Part shown: positions 41,712-51,030 of the stretch, piece after piece
Position numbering within the stretch: position 1 is the stretch's first letter
Layout: the number at the start of each line of letters is the position of its first letter
DNA from: Acidobacteria bacterium Mor1
GTDB lineage: Bacteria > Acidobacteriota > Polarisedimenticolia > Polarisedimenticolales > Polarisedimenticolaceae
Reading direction: 5' to 3'
Length of the DNA stretch: 64,000 nucleotides
Assembly: GCA_001664505.1 (NCBI GenBank)
Contig: CP011806.1
Location: 3,347,384-3,411,383 of the forward strand
Made by a program: the position numbers and the translations under genes
Notes under the pieces: model-generated
What the model saw: only the letters and a program-made list of their open reading frames with translations
Told to the model about the DNA's origin: nothing
Database searches by the model: none

Positions 41712-44477
41712 CTACCGATTGCCGTCCATCGGAACCGTCGTGTCCCCTGCCCCGGCGAGAATCCGGCGCCACTCGGCGGCGGTCGCTTCATCTCCCAGCT
41801 CGTCGGAGATCTCGATGAGTTGACGGATCACGAACTGGGTGCGGCCGTCCCGGCGCCCGTACTTCGCCGTGGCCCCCTCCTCGGCAATGCCGTAGGCCTC
41901 GCGGGCTTCCTCGAGGAGCCCCATGTGGCGACAGGTCCAACCGAACTTGACGTGGCTGGTCAGGTAGACCTCTACGCTGGGCGTCAGATGCTCCCTGGCC
42001 AGTTCGGTCGCCTCCTTCTGCATGGCGTAGGCGTCCTCTTCGCGGCCCATGCGGCGCAGCAGGTTTCCCGTTTCGCTGCGCCGGAAGATCGTGTCCCGGT
42101 GAGTCGGACCCAGGGTTTCCAGGGTTCCTTCGAGAGACCGGCTGTAGCGCTCCTCGGCCTCGTCGAAACGCAGCATCCCCTCGAGCATCGACCCTGAGTT
42201 GAACAGGCTGGACAACGTGTTCGGGTGGTTCTCGCCGAGGATCTCAGCCTGCTCCCGGTAGCACCGGTCGAAGATCTCGAAGGCTTCTTCACGTTCCTGG
42301 CGCAGGCCGAGCACCGTCGCGACGTTGGCAGCGGAACTCCAACGGTCGGGATGCCCCGGCGGCAGGGTCCGTTCCATCCCCGCGAGCACATCCCGGTAGA
42401 GGCTCTCCGCCGCATCGACCTCCCGGCGCTGAAAGTGAACGGCGGCGAGGCCGGTCATGGCGATGAACAGGTCGGGGTGGTCCTCTCCCAGTACCCGCCG
42501 CTGGTCGGCCAGCGTCGACTGCGCCAGCTCCAGCGCGTCGTCGAGCTTCCCCGCGTCGGACAACAACTGCACCAGGTTGGAGCGGAGAAGCAGGGTCTCC
42601 GGATGGTCGTCGCCCATGGCCTCTGACTGGAGCGTCAGTACGTCCCGCAACGCCGACTCGGCGCCCTCGAAGTCCGCGGCGGCAGCCCGGCCGATGGCGA
42701 GATTGTGGATCGCGGCGCGGCGCTCGTAGCTGTTGCCCCGCCCTTCCCATGCATCCACGGTGGCCTGGAACTCTTCCCGGGCCTCATCCAGTTTTCCGGA
42801 GTAGAGGAGCGCAAGCCCGTACTGTGAGCGAGTCACCAGGGTGTCGACATGCTCCGGGCCCAACACCTGGTTGCGTTGCCGCAGGGTCTCCTCGAAAACA
42901 CTCTCGGCGGTGGCGTAGTTGCCGAGCTGGAGTTCGAGCATGCCGAGGTCGTTCTTTGCGGTCAGGGTCGCCGGATCCTCGTCCCCCAGGGCGTCGCGCT
43001 GGGTCTCCACCGCCGGACGTAGCAAACCCTCGGCTCGTTCGTAGAAGCCGAGGCCCTTGTAGGCCAGGCCCATGGCCTGCCCCAGGCGAGCCCGCACCAG
43101 GGGCGAGCGCTGAAACTCCCCGTCGATGCGGGCGGCGCCACGATCCAGCACCTCCCGGACCGTGACGTGAGCTCCCCGGGACTCCGACGGGTCGGAGATC
43201 TCGAACAGCCGGGTCATGAAGTCCACCACCTCGCGGGAGACGTCGGCCTCGGCGCGAGCCAGTGTCTCTGCACGGGTTGCCCGCACGTAGCCGTAAGTTG
43301 CAGCGGCCGCGCCGATCACGACCGAAAGGGCGATCGCGGCACCGGCGGCGACCCCCAGACGATGGCGCCGGCAGAACTTGCCGAAGCGATAGCGGGCGCT
43401 GGGCGGCCCGGTCGACACCGGCTCGTTCGCCAGAAAGCGGCGGATGTCGTCGGCCAGCGCGTTGGGTGAGTCGTAGCGCCGGTCCCGCTCCTTGGCCAGA
43501 GCCTTCATCGTGACCCAGTCCAGGTCGCCACGGAGCTCCCGGGCGAGATGAGACGGGCTCGACCGCAGGTCCGCCAGGCGGCGGGCTTCTTCGCCTGCCA
43601 GCGTCGCCAGCCGGCGGCTGGGCTCCGTCGGCTCATGCTCCTGGATGTAGCGGCAGGCCTCGTGAACTGCGGCGTGACGGATCGCTTCCGGATCCACCGG
43701 CAGCACTCCGGAGAGCATCTCGTAGAGCACGACCCCAAGCGAATAGACGTCGGTCCTGGAGTCGACATCCCGAGCGCTGGAGCCGGCCTGCTCCGGACTC
43801 ATGTACTCCGGCGTACCCAGGAGTTGTCCGATCTGGGTCACCAGGGTGCGGTCGGTCAGGTGCCCACCCACCGCCTTGGCCACGCCGAAGTCGATGATCT
43901 TCGGCTGCGGATCCGACGGGTCCCCGGACACCAGGATGTTCGAGGGTTTCAGATCGCGATGGGTCACTCCCTTGTGGTGCGCGTGCTGTACCCCGTCGCA
44001 GACCGCCAGGAACAACCTGAGACGCTCGTGGATCGACAGCTTGTGCCGGTCGCAGAAGCGGGTGATCGGTTCGCCCTGCACGTACTCCATGGCGAAGAAG
44101 GGCCGGCCGTCCTCGGCGGTGCCGCCGTCGTACATCTGGGCGACGTTGGGGTGTTCCATCAGCGCCAGCACCTGGCGCTCGGCCTCGAAGCGGGCCACGA
44201 TCGCCCGGGAGTCCATGCCCGGCTTGATCAGCTTCAGCGCCACCGTGCGATGCACCGGCTCTTCCTGGGTCGCCAGGTAGACGACCCCCATCCCACCCTC
44301 GCCGAGGACCCGCTCGATGCGGTACGGCCCCACGCGATCCACCTCGGAGCCGGTCGGGCTCTGCTCCGTAACGCGGGTGTCTCCGATGGCCAGCTCCATC
44401 GAGCAACGGGGACAGATCCCGCCGCTCTCCTCGGCCAGCCGGCCCCCGCAACTCGGACAGATCTCGTGATCGGACAC
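41712..44477 (-). CDS. Zinc-ribbon Ser/Thr protein kinase with TM helix and TPR sensor
   Basis: A 921-residue kinase from a GTG preceded by AGGGGG. Order: zinc ribbon (C7, C10, C22, C25), Hanks kinase domain (about 52-345) with GEGGMGVVY, K82, HRDLKPSN (D175), DFG (D196) and GTPEYMSPEQA, juxtamembrane linker, TM helix (about 371-395), then a long TPR array (about 430-900; repeats such as PATLTAKNDLGMLELQLGNYATAESVFEETL) facing the periplasm if the usual topology holds. All catalytic residues are present. It is downstream of an ECF sigma gene, 69 bases apart, on the same strand. In such pairs the kinase is thought to control the sigma factor, taking the place of an anti-sigma factor. Confidence 0.93.
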   Translation of the reverse strand: MSDHEICPSCGGRLAEESGGICPRCSMELAIGDTRVTEQSPTGSEVDRVGPYRIERVLGEGGMGVVYLATQEEPVHRTVALKLIKPGMDSRAIVARFEAERQVLALMEHPNVAQMYDGGTAEDGRPFFAMEYVQGEPITRFCDRHKLSIHERLRLFLAVCDGVQHAHHKGVTHRDLKPSNILVSGDPSDPQPKIIDFGVAKAVGGHLTDRTLVTQIGQLLGTPEYMSPEQAGSSARDVDSRTDVYSLGVVLYEMLSGVLPVDPEAIRHAAVHEACRYIQEHEPTEPSRRLATLAGEEARRLADLRSSPSHLARELRGDLDWVTMKALAKERDRRYDSPNALADDIRRFLANEPVSTGPPSARYRFGKFCRRHRLGVAAGAAIALSVVIGAAAATYGYVRATRAETLARAEADVSREVVDFMTRLFEISDPSESRGAHVTVREVLDRGAARIDGEFQRSPLVRARLGQAMGLAYKGLGFYERAEGLLRPAVETQRDALGDEDPATLTAKNDLGMLELQLGNYATAESVFEETLRQRNQVLGPEHVDTLVTRSQYGLALLYSGKLDEAREEFQATVDAWEGRGNSYERRAAIHNLAIGRAAAADFEGAESALRDVLTLQSEAMGDDHPETLLLRSNLVQLLSDAGKLDDALELAQSTLADQRRVLGEDHPDLFIAMTGLAAVHFQRREVDAAESLYRDVLAGMERTLPPGHPDRWSSAANVATVLGLRQEREEAFEIFDRCYREQAEILGENHPNTLSSLFNSGSMLEGMLRFDEAEERYSRSLEGTLETLGPTHRDTIFRRSETGNLLRRMGREEDAYAMQKEATELAREHLTPSVEVYLTSHVKFGWTCRHMGLLEEAREAYGIAEEGATAKYGRRDGRTQFVIRQLIEISDELGDEATAAEWRRILAGAGDTTVPMDGNR

Positions 44478-44546
44478 GTCGCCCCCTTTCCGCCTGAACG
44501 ACCCTGGGGCCCCTTCAGACGATTCCCGTCACCGACGTTACGGTAT

Positions 44547-45251
44547 TCAGCCCGAAAGCACGGAGAGCAGGTGTTTGAGCTCGTCGTCGATATCGTCCGG
44601 ATCGGCGATCGTGCACGCGACCTGTTGCCGCAGGTGCGTTCCCAGGCGCCGTCGCATCCGATGAATCGCCGTCTTGACCGCCCCCTCGCTCTTGCCCAGC
44701 TGCGCGGCGGCCTCGCTGTAGGGAGCGTTGTCGGGATCAGTCAGATACGGGCCGAGGATCCTGAAGTCCTCCGCCTTGCCGGATGCGCGATGCTCCTCTT
44801 CCAGCCCCTTGCGCGCCCGCTCGAACACCTGGATGGCCCAGCGGTGCTCGAACAACGCCGCGGGATCGCGCCCGTCGGCGGGGAGCCGCTGATACCAACC
44901 TTCAGCCCCGTCCAGCGCGACCTGGAACTGGGGATCGTCGGCACGGCGCTTGGCCGCCCGCTCTCGTTCGCGGCTCTTGGACATGAAGTTCTTCATCGAT
45001 GCCAGGAGAAACGCGCGGAACTTGCCCGCGGCGGGGTCGATCTGCCCGAGGAACTCCTTGTCCATCAGCTCCAGGAAGTAGGCCTGGGTCAGATCGGCGG
45101 CCTTCTCGGGGTCGTTGCCCCGGCGGCGCACGAAGGCGTACAGCGGCCGCCAGTAGGTGCCGCAGAGCCACTCCAGGGCCAGCCGAGCGCGTTCCGGATC
45201 GTTGGCCGAGAGCACCACGCTCCATCGCGTGGTCTGGAAGTCATCCGCCAT
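44547..45251 (-). CDS. ECF-family sigma factor paired with a Ser/Thr kinase
   Basis: A 234-residue sigma factor. Region 2 (about 20-110) begins with the marker TTRWSVVLSANDPERARLALEWLCGTYWRPLYAFVRRRGNDPEKAADLTQAYFLELMDKEF, typical of the long kinase-associated ECF groups of Acidobacteriota and Planctomycetes. Region 4 (about 165-225) ends YSEAAAQLGKSEGAVKTAIHRMRRRLG. The linker is longer than usual. No anti-sigma gene is adjacent; instead a zinc-ribbon kinase follows. Ser/Thr residues in the 2.2-4 linker or near RFLLASMKNFMSKS could be phosphorylated, by analogy to EcfP-type sigma factors. Its own promoter is TTGACC-N17-TAAGGT, ending 9 bases before the ATG. Confidence 0.9.
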   Translation of the reverse strand: MADDFQTTRWSVVLSANDPERARLALEWLCGTYWRPLYAFVRRRGNDPEKAADLTQAYFLELMDKEFLGQIDPAAGKFRAFLLASMKNFMSKSRERERAAKRRADDPQFQVALDGAEGWYQRLPADGRDPAALFEHRWAIQVFERARKGLEEEHRASGKAEDFRILGPYLTDPDNAPYSEAAAQLGKSEGAVKTAIHRMRRRLGTHLRQQVACTIADPDDIDDELKHLLSVLSG

Positions 45252-45260
45252 CCTGCGCCG

Positions 45261-45289
45261 ACCTTAGAGGGAGCCGTCGCAAAGGTCAA
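45261..45289 (-). promoter_or_regulatory. Promoter TTGACC-N17-TAAGGT of the sigma/kinase operon
   Basis: On the minus strand TTGACC (5 of 6) and a TAnnnT hexamer are 17 bases apart; the start point would be 1-3 bases before the ATG at 45251, giving a nearly leaderless mRNA. Confidence 0.5.
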
Positions 45290-45409
45290 ACCCGGGCCGC
45301 CCCGGCCGGACCTGTAACCAATCCCCCGGCACTCGTCTGATCTCTCCCGAGCAGGAAGGAAGTTAGCGGCCGGAATCCCCGGCCCCCCGGCTCACGGAGG
45401 AGTTCCCAC

Positions 45410-47218
45410 ATGAAATCAAAGTCACCCACACTCAGGCAAATAGTGCTGTTCTCGGCGCTGCTTCTCGTCGCTGCCGGGGCTCAGGCGCAAGAGCGCCTAG
45501 AGATCATCAAGGACGTCAACCCCGGACCCGAAGGATCGCGGGCGCGTCCGATGGCCAGCGACGGCGATATCCTGTACTTCGCCGCCGACGACGGAGTCCA
45601 CGGACTCGAGCTGTGGAAGACCGACCTGAGCGATGAGGGCACGGTCCTGGTACGCGACATCCACCCCGGGACCGGCGATTCCGTCGTGCTCAACCCCTTT
45701 CGCGTCGAGCCGGACGCCGCGACTCTCGGAAACCTGGTCTTTTTCATCGCCGACGACGGGGTGCACGGCCCGGAGGTGTGGCGCAGCGACGGAACCGCCG
45801 AGGGAACCTGGATGCTCCGCGACATCCTGGACGGCGAGGACGGGGCCGATCCCGACTACCTCACGGCGTTCCGGGGGAGGATGTACTTCGTCGCCTCCGA
45901 TCGTCCCGGCGGTACCCGAAACCGTGAGATCTGGAGCAGCGATGGAACCCCCGAGGGAACGACCAAGGCCTTCGAACTGAACCCCAGCGGCTCGGCCGAT
46001 CCGACCGGCCTAACCGTGATCGGCGACATGATGTACTTCGCCGGAAAGGGTGAGCGCCGCCCCACGTGCGCCACCTGCCTATGGAGGACCGACGGCACCC
46101 TCGAGGGCACCGAGATCGCCGCGGCGATTTCTACCGGTGCTTCGAACAACGCCGGCCGGCGTTTCACCCACGTCGACGGCACGATCTACCTTTCCGGTGC
46201 CACGTCCGGTTCGGGCGAAGCGCCGAACCACGCGCTCTGGACCCACAACACCCAGACCGGAGAGAGCGCGCGGGTGGCCCAGATCAACCCCGACGGATTC
46301 GCGGTCTACAGCGAGATCACTCCTTTCGACGGCGGGGTGATCTTTCGCTCGAATGACGGCAGCGGCGTTCAGAGCTTTCGTAGCGACGGCACACCCGAAG
46401 GCACCGTACGCATCGGCGATCCATTCTCGGAGAGTGGTCGATTCCCGGTCGGGCTGACAGTGGTAGGCGACCGTTTCTTCTACCGAGCGAATACCGGGAG
46501 CAGCGGCACCGGAGAGATCGAGCTCCACGTCTCCGACGGTACCACCGAGGGCAGTATGCTGGTCCGGGATCTGCGTGTGTTGGGCGACTCGTTCCCCAGC
46601 GAGTTGACCGCCTTTCGCGGCCTCGTCTATTTCCGGGCTCTTGCCTGCCGCATTCGAGAACCGAACTGTCTGAACATTCTCGGGGACAATCTCAGTCAAG
46701 CCGGCCTGTGGATCAGTGACGGAACATCGGAGGGCACCCGCTTCGCCGAAGGCCAGTTCGGCCAGTCACTCCCTTACTTCCTCACTCGATTCGGCAACGA
46801 GTTGATCGTTCAAGCACAGGAACCCGAGTTCGGCCCCGAACTCTACCGCTACTTCCCGCCGGGCGGCTCGACGACCGAAGTCGACATCGACGTCAAGCCC
46901 GCGACCACGGGCAACTGCGTGGCCATCGACGACAAGGGCACCGTCCCGGTCGCGGTGCTCGGAAGCGCTGAACTGGACGTTTCGACCATCGAGATCGACA
47001 GCCTGCGCTTCGAGGGCCTGATCGTGGCGACCAACAAGAAGGGCCAACGTCAATGCCGCAAGAAGTACGTCGACGGCGATGACTGGCTGGACCTGGCCTG
47101 CTTCTACGAGGACGACCTCTCGCGCTGGAGCGGCGCCGAGCCTGAAGGCACCTTGAGCGGACAGCTCGAGGACGGCACACCCATCGAGGGGACCGACGCG
47201 CTCTGTCTGGACCACTGA
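45410..47218 (+). CDS. Secreted ELW/hyalin-like repeat protein with C-terminal beta domain
   Basis: A 602-residue protein with GGAGGAG before the ATG and a signal peptide ending near residue 27 (VAAGAQAQ). Residues about 30-490 contain about eight copies of the pattern E/x-L-W-x-S-D-G-T-x-E-G-T (ELWKTDLSDEGT, EVWRSDGTAEGT, EIWSSDGTPEGT, CLWRTDGTLEGT, GLWISDGTSEGT and others), each followed by beta strands, so it probably forms a propeller-like surface fold. The tail (about 495-602; TEVDIDVKPATTGNC, VPVAVLGSAELDVSTIEIDSLRFEG) is a module seen at the end of many secreted proteins of Acidobacteriota and others. Role unknown; adhesion or secretion-system cargo are options. Confidence 0.85.
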   Translation: MKSKSPTLRQIVLFSALLLVAAGAQAQERLEIIKDVNPGPEGSRARPMASDGDILYFAADDGVHGLELWKTDLSDEGTVLVRDIHPGTGDSVVLNPFRVEPDAATLGNLVFFIADDGVHGPEVWRSDGTAEGTWMLRDILDGEDGADPDYLTAFRGRMYFVASDRPGGTRNREIWSSDGTPEGTTKAFELNPSGSADPTGLTVIGDMMYFAGKGERRPTCATCLWRTDGTLEGTEIAAAISTGASNNAGRRFTHVDGTIYLSGATSGSGEAPNHALWTHNTQTGESARVAQINPDGFAVYSEITPFDGGVIFRSNDGSGVQSFRSDGTPEGTVRIGDPFSESGRFPVGLTVVGDRFFYRANTGSSGTGEIELHVSDGTTEGSMLVRDLRVLGDSFPSELTAFRGLVYFRALACRIREPNCLNILGDNLSQAGLWISDGTSEGTRFAEGQFGQSLPYFLTRFGNELIVQAQEPEFGPELYRYFPPGGSTTEVDIDVKPATTGNCVAIDDKGTVPVAVLGSAELDVSTIEIDSLRFEGLIVATNKKGQRQCRKKYVDGDDWLDLACFYEDDLSRWSGAEPEGTLSGQLEDGTPIEGTDALCLDH

Positions 47219-47225
47219 CCCGTTG

Positions 47226-47261
47226 GCCGGTCCCGGTCCGACTCGCTGGACCGGGGCCGGC
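47226..47261. terminator. Strong hairpin between convergent genes
   Basis: Fourteen-base arms, GCCGGTCCCGGTCC and GGACCGGGGCCGGC, pair with one G-U/T mismatch around an 8-base loop, 8 bases after the ELW-repeat stop and touching the stop of the convergent TonB receptor. No T-tract, but stability suggests a bidirectional terminator. Confidence 0.6.
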
Positions 47262-49600
47262 TAGAACGTCCAGTTGAAACCGAAGGACGGCAGCAAACCC
47301 AACCAGTCTTCCTGTTGGCCGACGACGTTGACCGACCCGTCGGGCTGCAACATGAAGGCGCTGTCGGGGTACTCGACGCCCCGGGCGTTGGCGTTGTTGT
47401 AGGCGTTCTGCAGATCGACGTAGAAGCGCAGCGAACCCTTGCGCCTAGGCACGACCCGGCTGATGCGCAGGTCGAGCCGGTGATAGTCGGACAGCCGCTG
47501 GGAGTAGAACTCGCCGACGACCGGCACGATCTGGAGGCCCCCCTGTCCGTCCGGCTCCGAGACCGCCGAGACCGGAGTCGTCGGCCAGCCGGTGTGCCAG
47601 CTGAACAGCGCGTTGAAGTTCCAGCGGGGGTTGGGCTTGTAGTTCACGTTGGCCCGCACCGCGTGGGGTTGATCGAACCAGCGCGGCTGGTCCCGCCCGC
47701 CGATCTCGTCGATGCTCTCGGACCAGGTGTAGCTGGCCCACCAATCCCACTTGCCGCTGCCCGGTGAGACCAGGAGCAGCTCGAGGCCCCGGGACCGGGA
47801 ACGATCGGGGGCCACCCGGATGCGGTCGGTCGCTGCCTCGGGGAAGGTGTTCCACGGCGAGAACAGGTTGTCGTAGCGGGGCCGCGGGTTGTCGGTCTCC
47901 CGCTGATACACCTCGGCGCGCAGTCCGTAGCCTCCGGGCAGGTCCTTGTTCCAGCCGGCGAAGACGCCGTCGACCGCCTCACTCTCGAAAAAGGCAGTCT
48001 CGCCGTCGGGCACATCCAGTTCGTTGGGGCGCTGGGACTGGTAGTAGCGTCCTGCACCGAACTTGAACTCGCCGGCGTTGCCGCCGTCGAACACAAGGTT
48101 GACCCGGGGAGCCACCAGGTCCTCCTTCAGGAAGTCGCGATCGAAGCGCAGCCCCAGCTCGGTGGTCAGCCGCCCTGTTTGAAAGCGGTCGGAAGCGAAG
48201 GCGTACCAGGTGGTGCCCTCGAAGTTCTGGTTGAAGGAGAACATCCCGACCGGCTCGGCGAAGCGCACGTCGGCGATGGTGCTGACGATCTCCAGCTCGT
48301 TGCGGTAGTTGTAGTCCGCCTGGTAGCGGCGGGCGCCGAAGCCCCACTTGACCGAGTTGCGGTTGGAGGTTTCCCACACCCCCTTGTGGGACAGGCCGTA
48401 GAGATCGAGGGTCCGTTCGTCCCGAGCCTCGGCGATGTCATCGAACTCCTGTTCGAAGATCCGGCGATCCCGATCGACCCTTCCGGCGTAGACCGTCGAC
48501 TCCAGGAACACCGAACCCCCGCCGGCGACCCTGCGGTTGTTGGCCCAGAGATAGCGGTTGCCGTAGCGGGTGTCGTTGTCCTCGATCTCGTTGGCTTCGT
48601 TCTCCATCGAAACCAGCGAATCGCCGGCGCCGAGCACGTTGATCGTCCAGATGTTGGTCGGCGACGCCTCGAGCCGCACCTTGCCGAAGAAATCCCAGTA
48701 CTGCGGCGACGGGGCGCTGTCGCTCTCACCCTCACCGTCACCCCCTCCACCTTCGCCGGCGAGATCCAGCACCAGGTCGAGGAAGCCCCGGCGCCCCGAG
48801 ACCGCCCAACCCCCTTTGCCGTTCCCGAAGGTGCCCTGGTTGCGCGCCCACAGGTTGCTGAAGCTGACGCCGAGTTCGGTCTGCTTGGTCGTCGGCTGCA
48901 CCGACTCGAGGCTCAACACGCCGGCGGAACGATCGCCGAACTCCACGGGCATGCCGCCGGTGACCAGTTGCGCGCCGCGCAACATGCCCGGGTCGACGAC
49001 ACTGAACACCCCCTGAAAGTCCTGCAGGTGAAAGGGGTCGAACAGCTCCAGACCGTCGAGCAGCACCAGATTCTCCCGGTCGAGACCGCCGCGCACGTTG
49101 AATCGCGAGGAGAGATCGGAGCTTGACGTACCCGGCAGCGCCGCCACCGAGCGATAGATGTCCTCACCGAACGCCGGGATGCGAGAGATCGTCTCCCGGT
49201 CCAGCGTGGTGCCCGATGTGGATTCCCCCGGGTTGCCGATCGAATAGCCCGAGGCCAGCACCACCTCGCGCAGGGCGATCACGACCGGCTCCAACACGAT
49301 CTCTACCTGGGCCAGCCGCCCCTCGACGATCAACACCGTTGCCGCGTTCAGGCGATAGCCCCCCTTGACCACCCGCACCTCCCGCTCACCGGCCCGGATC
49401 CCGTCGATCCGCACCTGGCCCAGAGAGTCGGTGACCACGTCGGAGACTCCGACGCTGGAGATCACCGCGCCGGCCAGGGGTGACCCGTCGGGATCGGAGA
49501 CGGTCACGAGCACGCTGCCGGTGGGATCTTCGTCGGCCAGCACGGCGTGGGCCGGTGCGAGCAACGTGAGGCAGAGACAAAGGAAGAGCAGGCGATCCAT
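47261..49600 (-). CDS. TonB-dependent receptor with carboxypeptidase-regulatory N-terminal domain
   Basis: A 779-residue outer-membrane receptor. The ATG at 49600 has AGGAG 7 bases upstream and a signal peptide (MDRLLFLCLCLTLLAPAHAVLADE). Residues about 30-105 are a CarboxypepD_reg-like domain (SVLVTVSDPDGSPLAGAVISS). The plug (about 115-230) shows RIPAFGEDIYRSVAALPG, FNVRGGLDRENLVLLDGLELFDPFHL and QLVTGGMPVEFGDRSAGVLSLES. The rest is a barrel ending FGFNWTF with terminal Phe. The DPFHLQDFQGVFS plug sequence is like the SusC-type and Acidobacteriota TBDRs of unknown ligand. A CpxR-type box lies 95 bases upstream and a CpxA/R-like pair is encoded upstream on the same strand, so envelope-stress control is likely. 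Confidence 0.92.
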   Translation of the reverse strand: MDRLLFLCLCLTLLAPAHAVLADEDPTGSVLVTVSDPDGSPLAGAVISSVGVSDVVTDSLGQVRIDGIRAGEREVRVVKGGYRLNAATVLIVEGRLAQVEIVLEPVVIALREVVLASGYSIGNPGESTSGTTLDRETISRIPAFGEDIYRSVAALPGTSSSDLSSRFNVRGGLDRENLVLLDGLELFDPFHLQDFQGVFSVVDPGMLRGAQLVTGGMPVEFGDRSAGVLSLESVQPTTKQTELGVSFSNLWARNQGTFGNGKGGWAVSGRRGFLDLVLDLAGEGGGGDGEGESDSAPSPQYWDFFGKVRLEASPTNIWTINVLGAGDSLVSMENEANEIEDNDTRYGNRYLWANNRRVAGGGSVFLESTVYAGRVDRDRRIFEQEFDDIAEARDERTLDLYGLSHKGVWETSNRNSVKWGFGARRYQADYNYRNELEIVSTIADVRFAEPVGMFSFNQNFEGTTWYAFASDRFQTGRLTTELGLRFDRDFLKEDLVAPRVNLVFDGGNAGEFKFGAGRYYQSQRPNELDVPDGETAFFESEAVDGVFAGWNKDLPGGYGLRAEVYQRETDNPRPRYDNLFSPWNTFPEAATDRIRVAPDRSRSRGLELLLVSPGSGKWDWWASYTWSESIDEIGGRDQPRWFDQPHAVRANVNYKPNPRWNFNALFSWHTGWPTTPVSAVSEPDGQGGLQIVPVVGEFYSQRLSDYHRLDLRISRVVPRRKGSLRFYVDLQNAYNNANARGVEYPDSAFMLQPDGSVNVVGQQEDWLGLLPSFGFNWTF

Positions 49601-49694
49601 GAGGTAGCTCCTGTATGCAACCCCGCAGCACACCGCTGCGAAGGGGGGGCAGGGTCAAGCTACTTCCGGGGGTTTTCCCCCTTGCGACCGCTAC

Positions 49695-49709
49695 GTAAAG
49701 TTGTGCAAA
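49695..49709. promoter_or_regulatory. CpxR-type box GTAAA-N5-GCAAA upstream of the TonB receptor
   Basis: Differs by one base in the second half from the GTAAA-N5-GTAAA consensus; over 16 bases it shares 14 with the box at 51790. It is 95-109 bases upstream of the receptor ATG, at the usual distance for OmpR-family activation. Confidence 0.5.
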
Positions 49710-49749
49710 GCCAGGAAGCGTCCGGCGGGAAACAGCGGAACGACGGCGA

Positions 49750-51030
49750 TCAGGCGGGTTGGGTGTCCTGGTTGCGCAGGGTCACGACGAAGCGGCTGCC
49801 CCCTTCGTCCCGAGGGAGGCATACCGCGTCGCCGCCGTGACGCCGGGCGATCTGCCGCACCAACGCCAGGCCGAGTCCGACGCCGCCCCCCTGCCCCTCG
49901 GACCAGCCCTCGGAACGGTAGAACGGCTCGAAGATCTTCTCCCGGTCCGCCTCGGGCACTCCCGGCCCGCGGTCGGCTACCTCGATGCGGCCGCTCTCTC
50001 CGGAATAGCCGGCGACGTGCACCGCGACTTCCGCTTCGCCACCATGGCGCCGGGCATTCTCCAGCAGGTTGCGCAACACCCGGCGCACCAGCCGCGGCTC
50101 GGCGGAGAGCGATACCGAGTCTCCCCGCACCTCGGCGCCGACCCGGGCGCCCTCTTCCGCGGCCACGCCGAGGAGGTCGACCGGTTCGAAGCGATCGGCC
50201 CAGCGCTCCTGCTCGAGGCGGCTGGCCAGCAGGATCTCGCCGATCAGCTCGTCCAGCTCCTTGAGGTCCGCCCGGGCACCGTCCAGCAACTCGGGCCGGC
50301 GTTCCTCGGACATCAACTCCACCGCGACCCGCAGCCGCGCCAACGGCGAGCGCAACTCGTGGGATGCCGCGGCCAGGGTGCGGCGTTGATCCTGCACCAG
50401 GCTCTCGATGGTCGATGCGGTCTGGTTCAACGAACGGGCCAGATCGGCGATGGCGTCCTTCCCCTCGATCGGCACCCGCGCCGACAGATCGCCGGCGGCC
50501 AGGCTGTCGACCTCCCGGCGCAAGCGCTCCAGACGCCGGGTCAAACTCCGGGCGAAGGGATACGCACCGACCGAGACGCCGACCAGGATCACGAGCAGCA
50601 CCACCAGCGCGAAGTCCCCTTCGGGTATCGGTTCGCTCGGCCGTCCGACGAACCAGCGGCCGTCGGCGAGTTTCACGGCGAAGATGCGCTGAAAGGAGAG
50701 CTCGTTCTGCCAGTGATCGACGCCGCTCTCCGGCTCGGGCACCGGCAGGGCCTCCCCACCCCACTGGGCCAGGAGTTCGCCGCCGGGACCGTACACCGTG
50801 AGATCCAGATCGATACGGGACAGCACCGGATCCAGCGCCGCACGCAGGGCCTCGGGGCCCTCCTCCAGCGGCGGCGACAGCGCCTCGCCGATACCGCGGA
50901 GGGTCTCCAGGCTGTAGCGCTCCTCGGCATCCTCCAGCGGATTGAGATCCCACAGCGCCAGCGCCAACAGCACCAGCAGCAGGACCATGCCGACGATGCC
51001 CAGATAGATCTGGAGATAGAAGCGGCGCAT
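49750..51030 (-). CDS. CpxA-like envelope sensor histidine kinase
   Basis: A 426-residue kinase whose ATG overlaps the regulator TGA by one base. TM1 about 7-27, periplasmic sensor about 28-138, TM2 139-159, HAMP about 160-213 (RSLTRRLERLRREVDSLAAGDLSARVP), HisKA with H224 (AASHELRSPLARLRVAVELM), ATPase with NLLENARRHGG, DRGPGVPEADREKIFEPFYR and GVGLGLALVRQI. H-box and HAMP resemble CpxA/RstB. The periplasmic domain is short, as in CpxA, and has no Cys. It most likely phosphorylates and dephosphorylates the CpxR-like regulator. Confidence 0.92.
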   Translation of the reverse strand: MRRFYLQIYLGIVGMVLLLVLLALALWDLNPLEDAEERYSLETLRGIGEALSPPLEEGPEALRAALDPVLSRIDLDLTVYGPGGELLAQWGGEALPVPEPESGVDHWQNELSFQRIFAVKLADGRWFVGRPSEPIPEGDFALVVLLVILVGVSVGAYPFARSLTRRLERLRREVDSLAAGDLSARVPIEGKDAIADLARSLNQTASTIESLVQDQRRTLAAASHELRSPLARLRVAVELMSEERRPELLDGARADLKELDELIGEILLASRLEQERWADRFEPVDLLGVAAEEGARVGAEVRGDSVSLSAEPRLVRRVLRNLLENARRHGGEAEVAVHVAGYSGESGRIEVADRGPGVPEADREKIFEPFYRSEGWSEGQGGGVGLGLALVRQIARRHGGDAVCLPRDEGGSRFVVTLRNQDTQPA

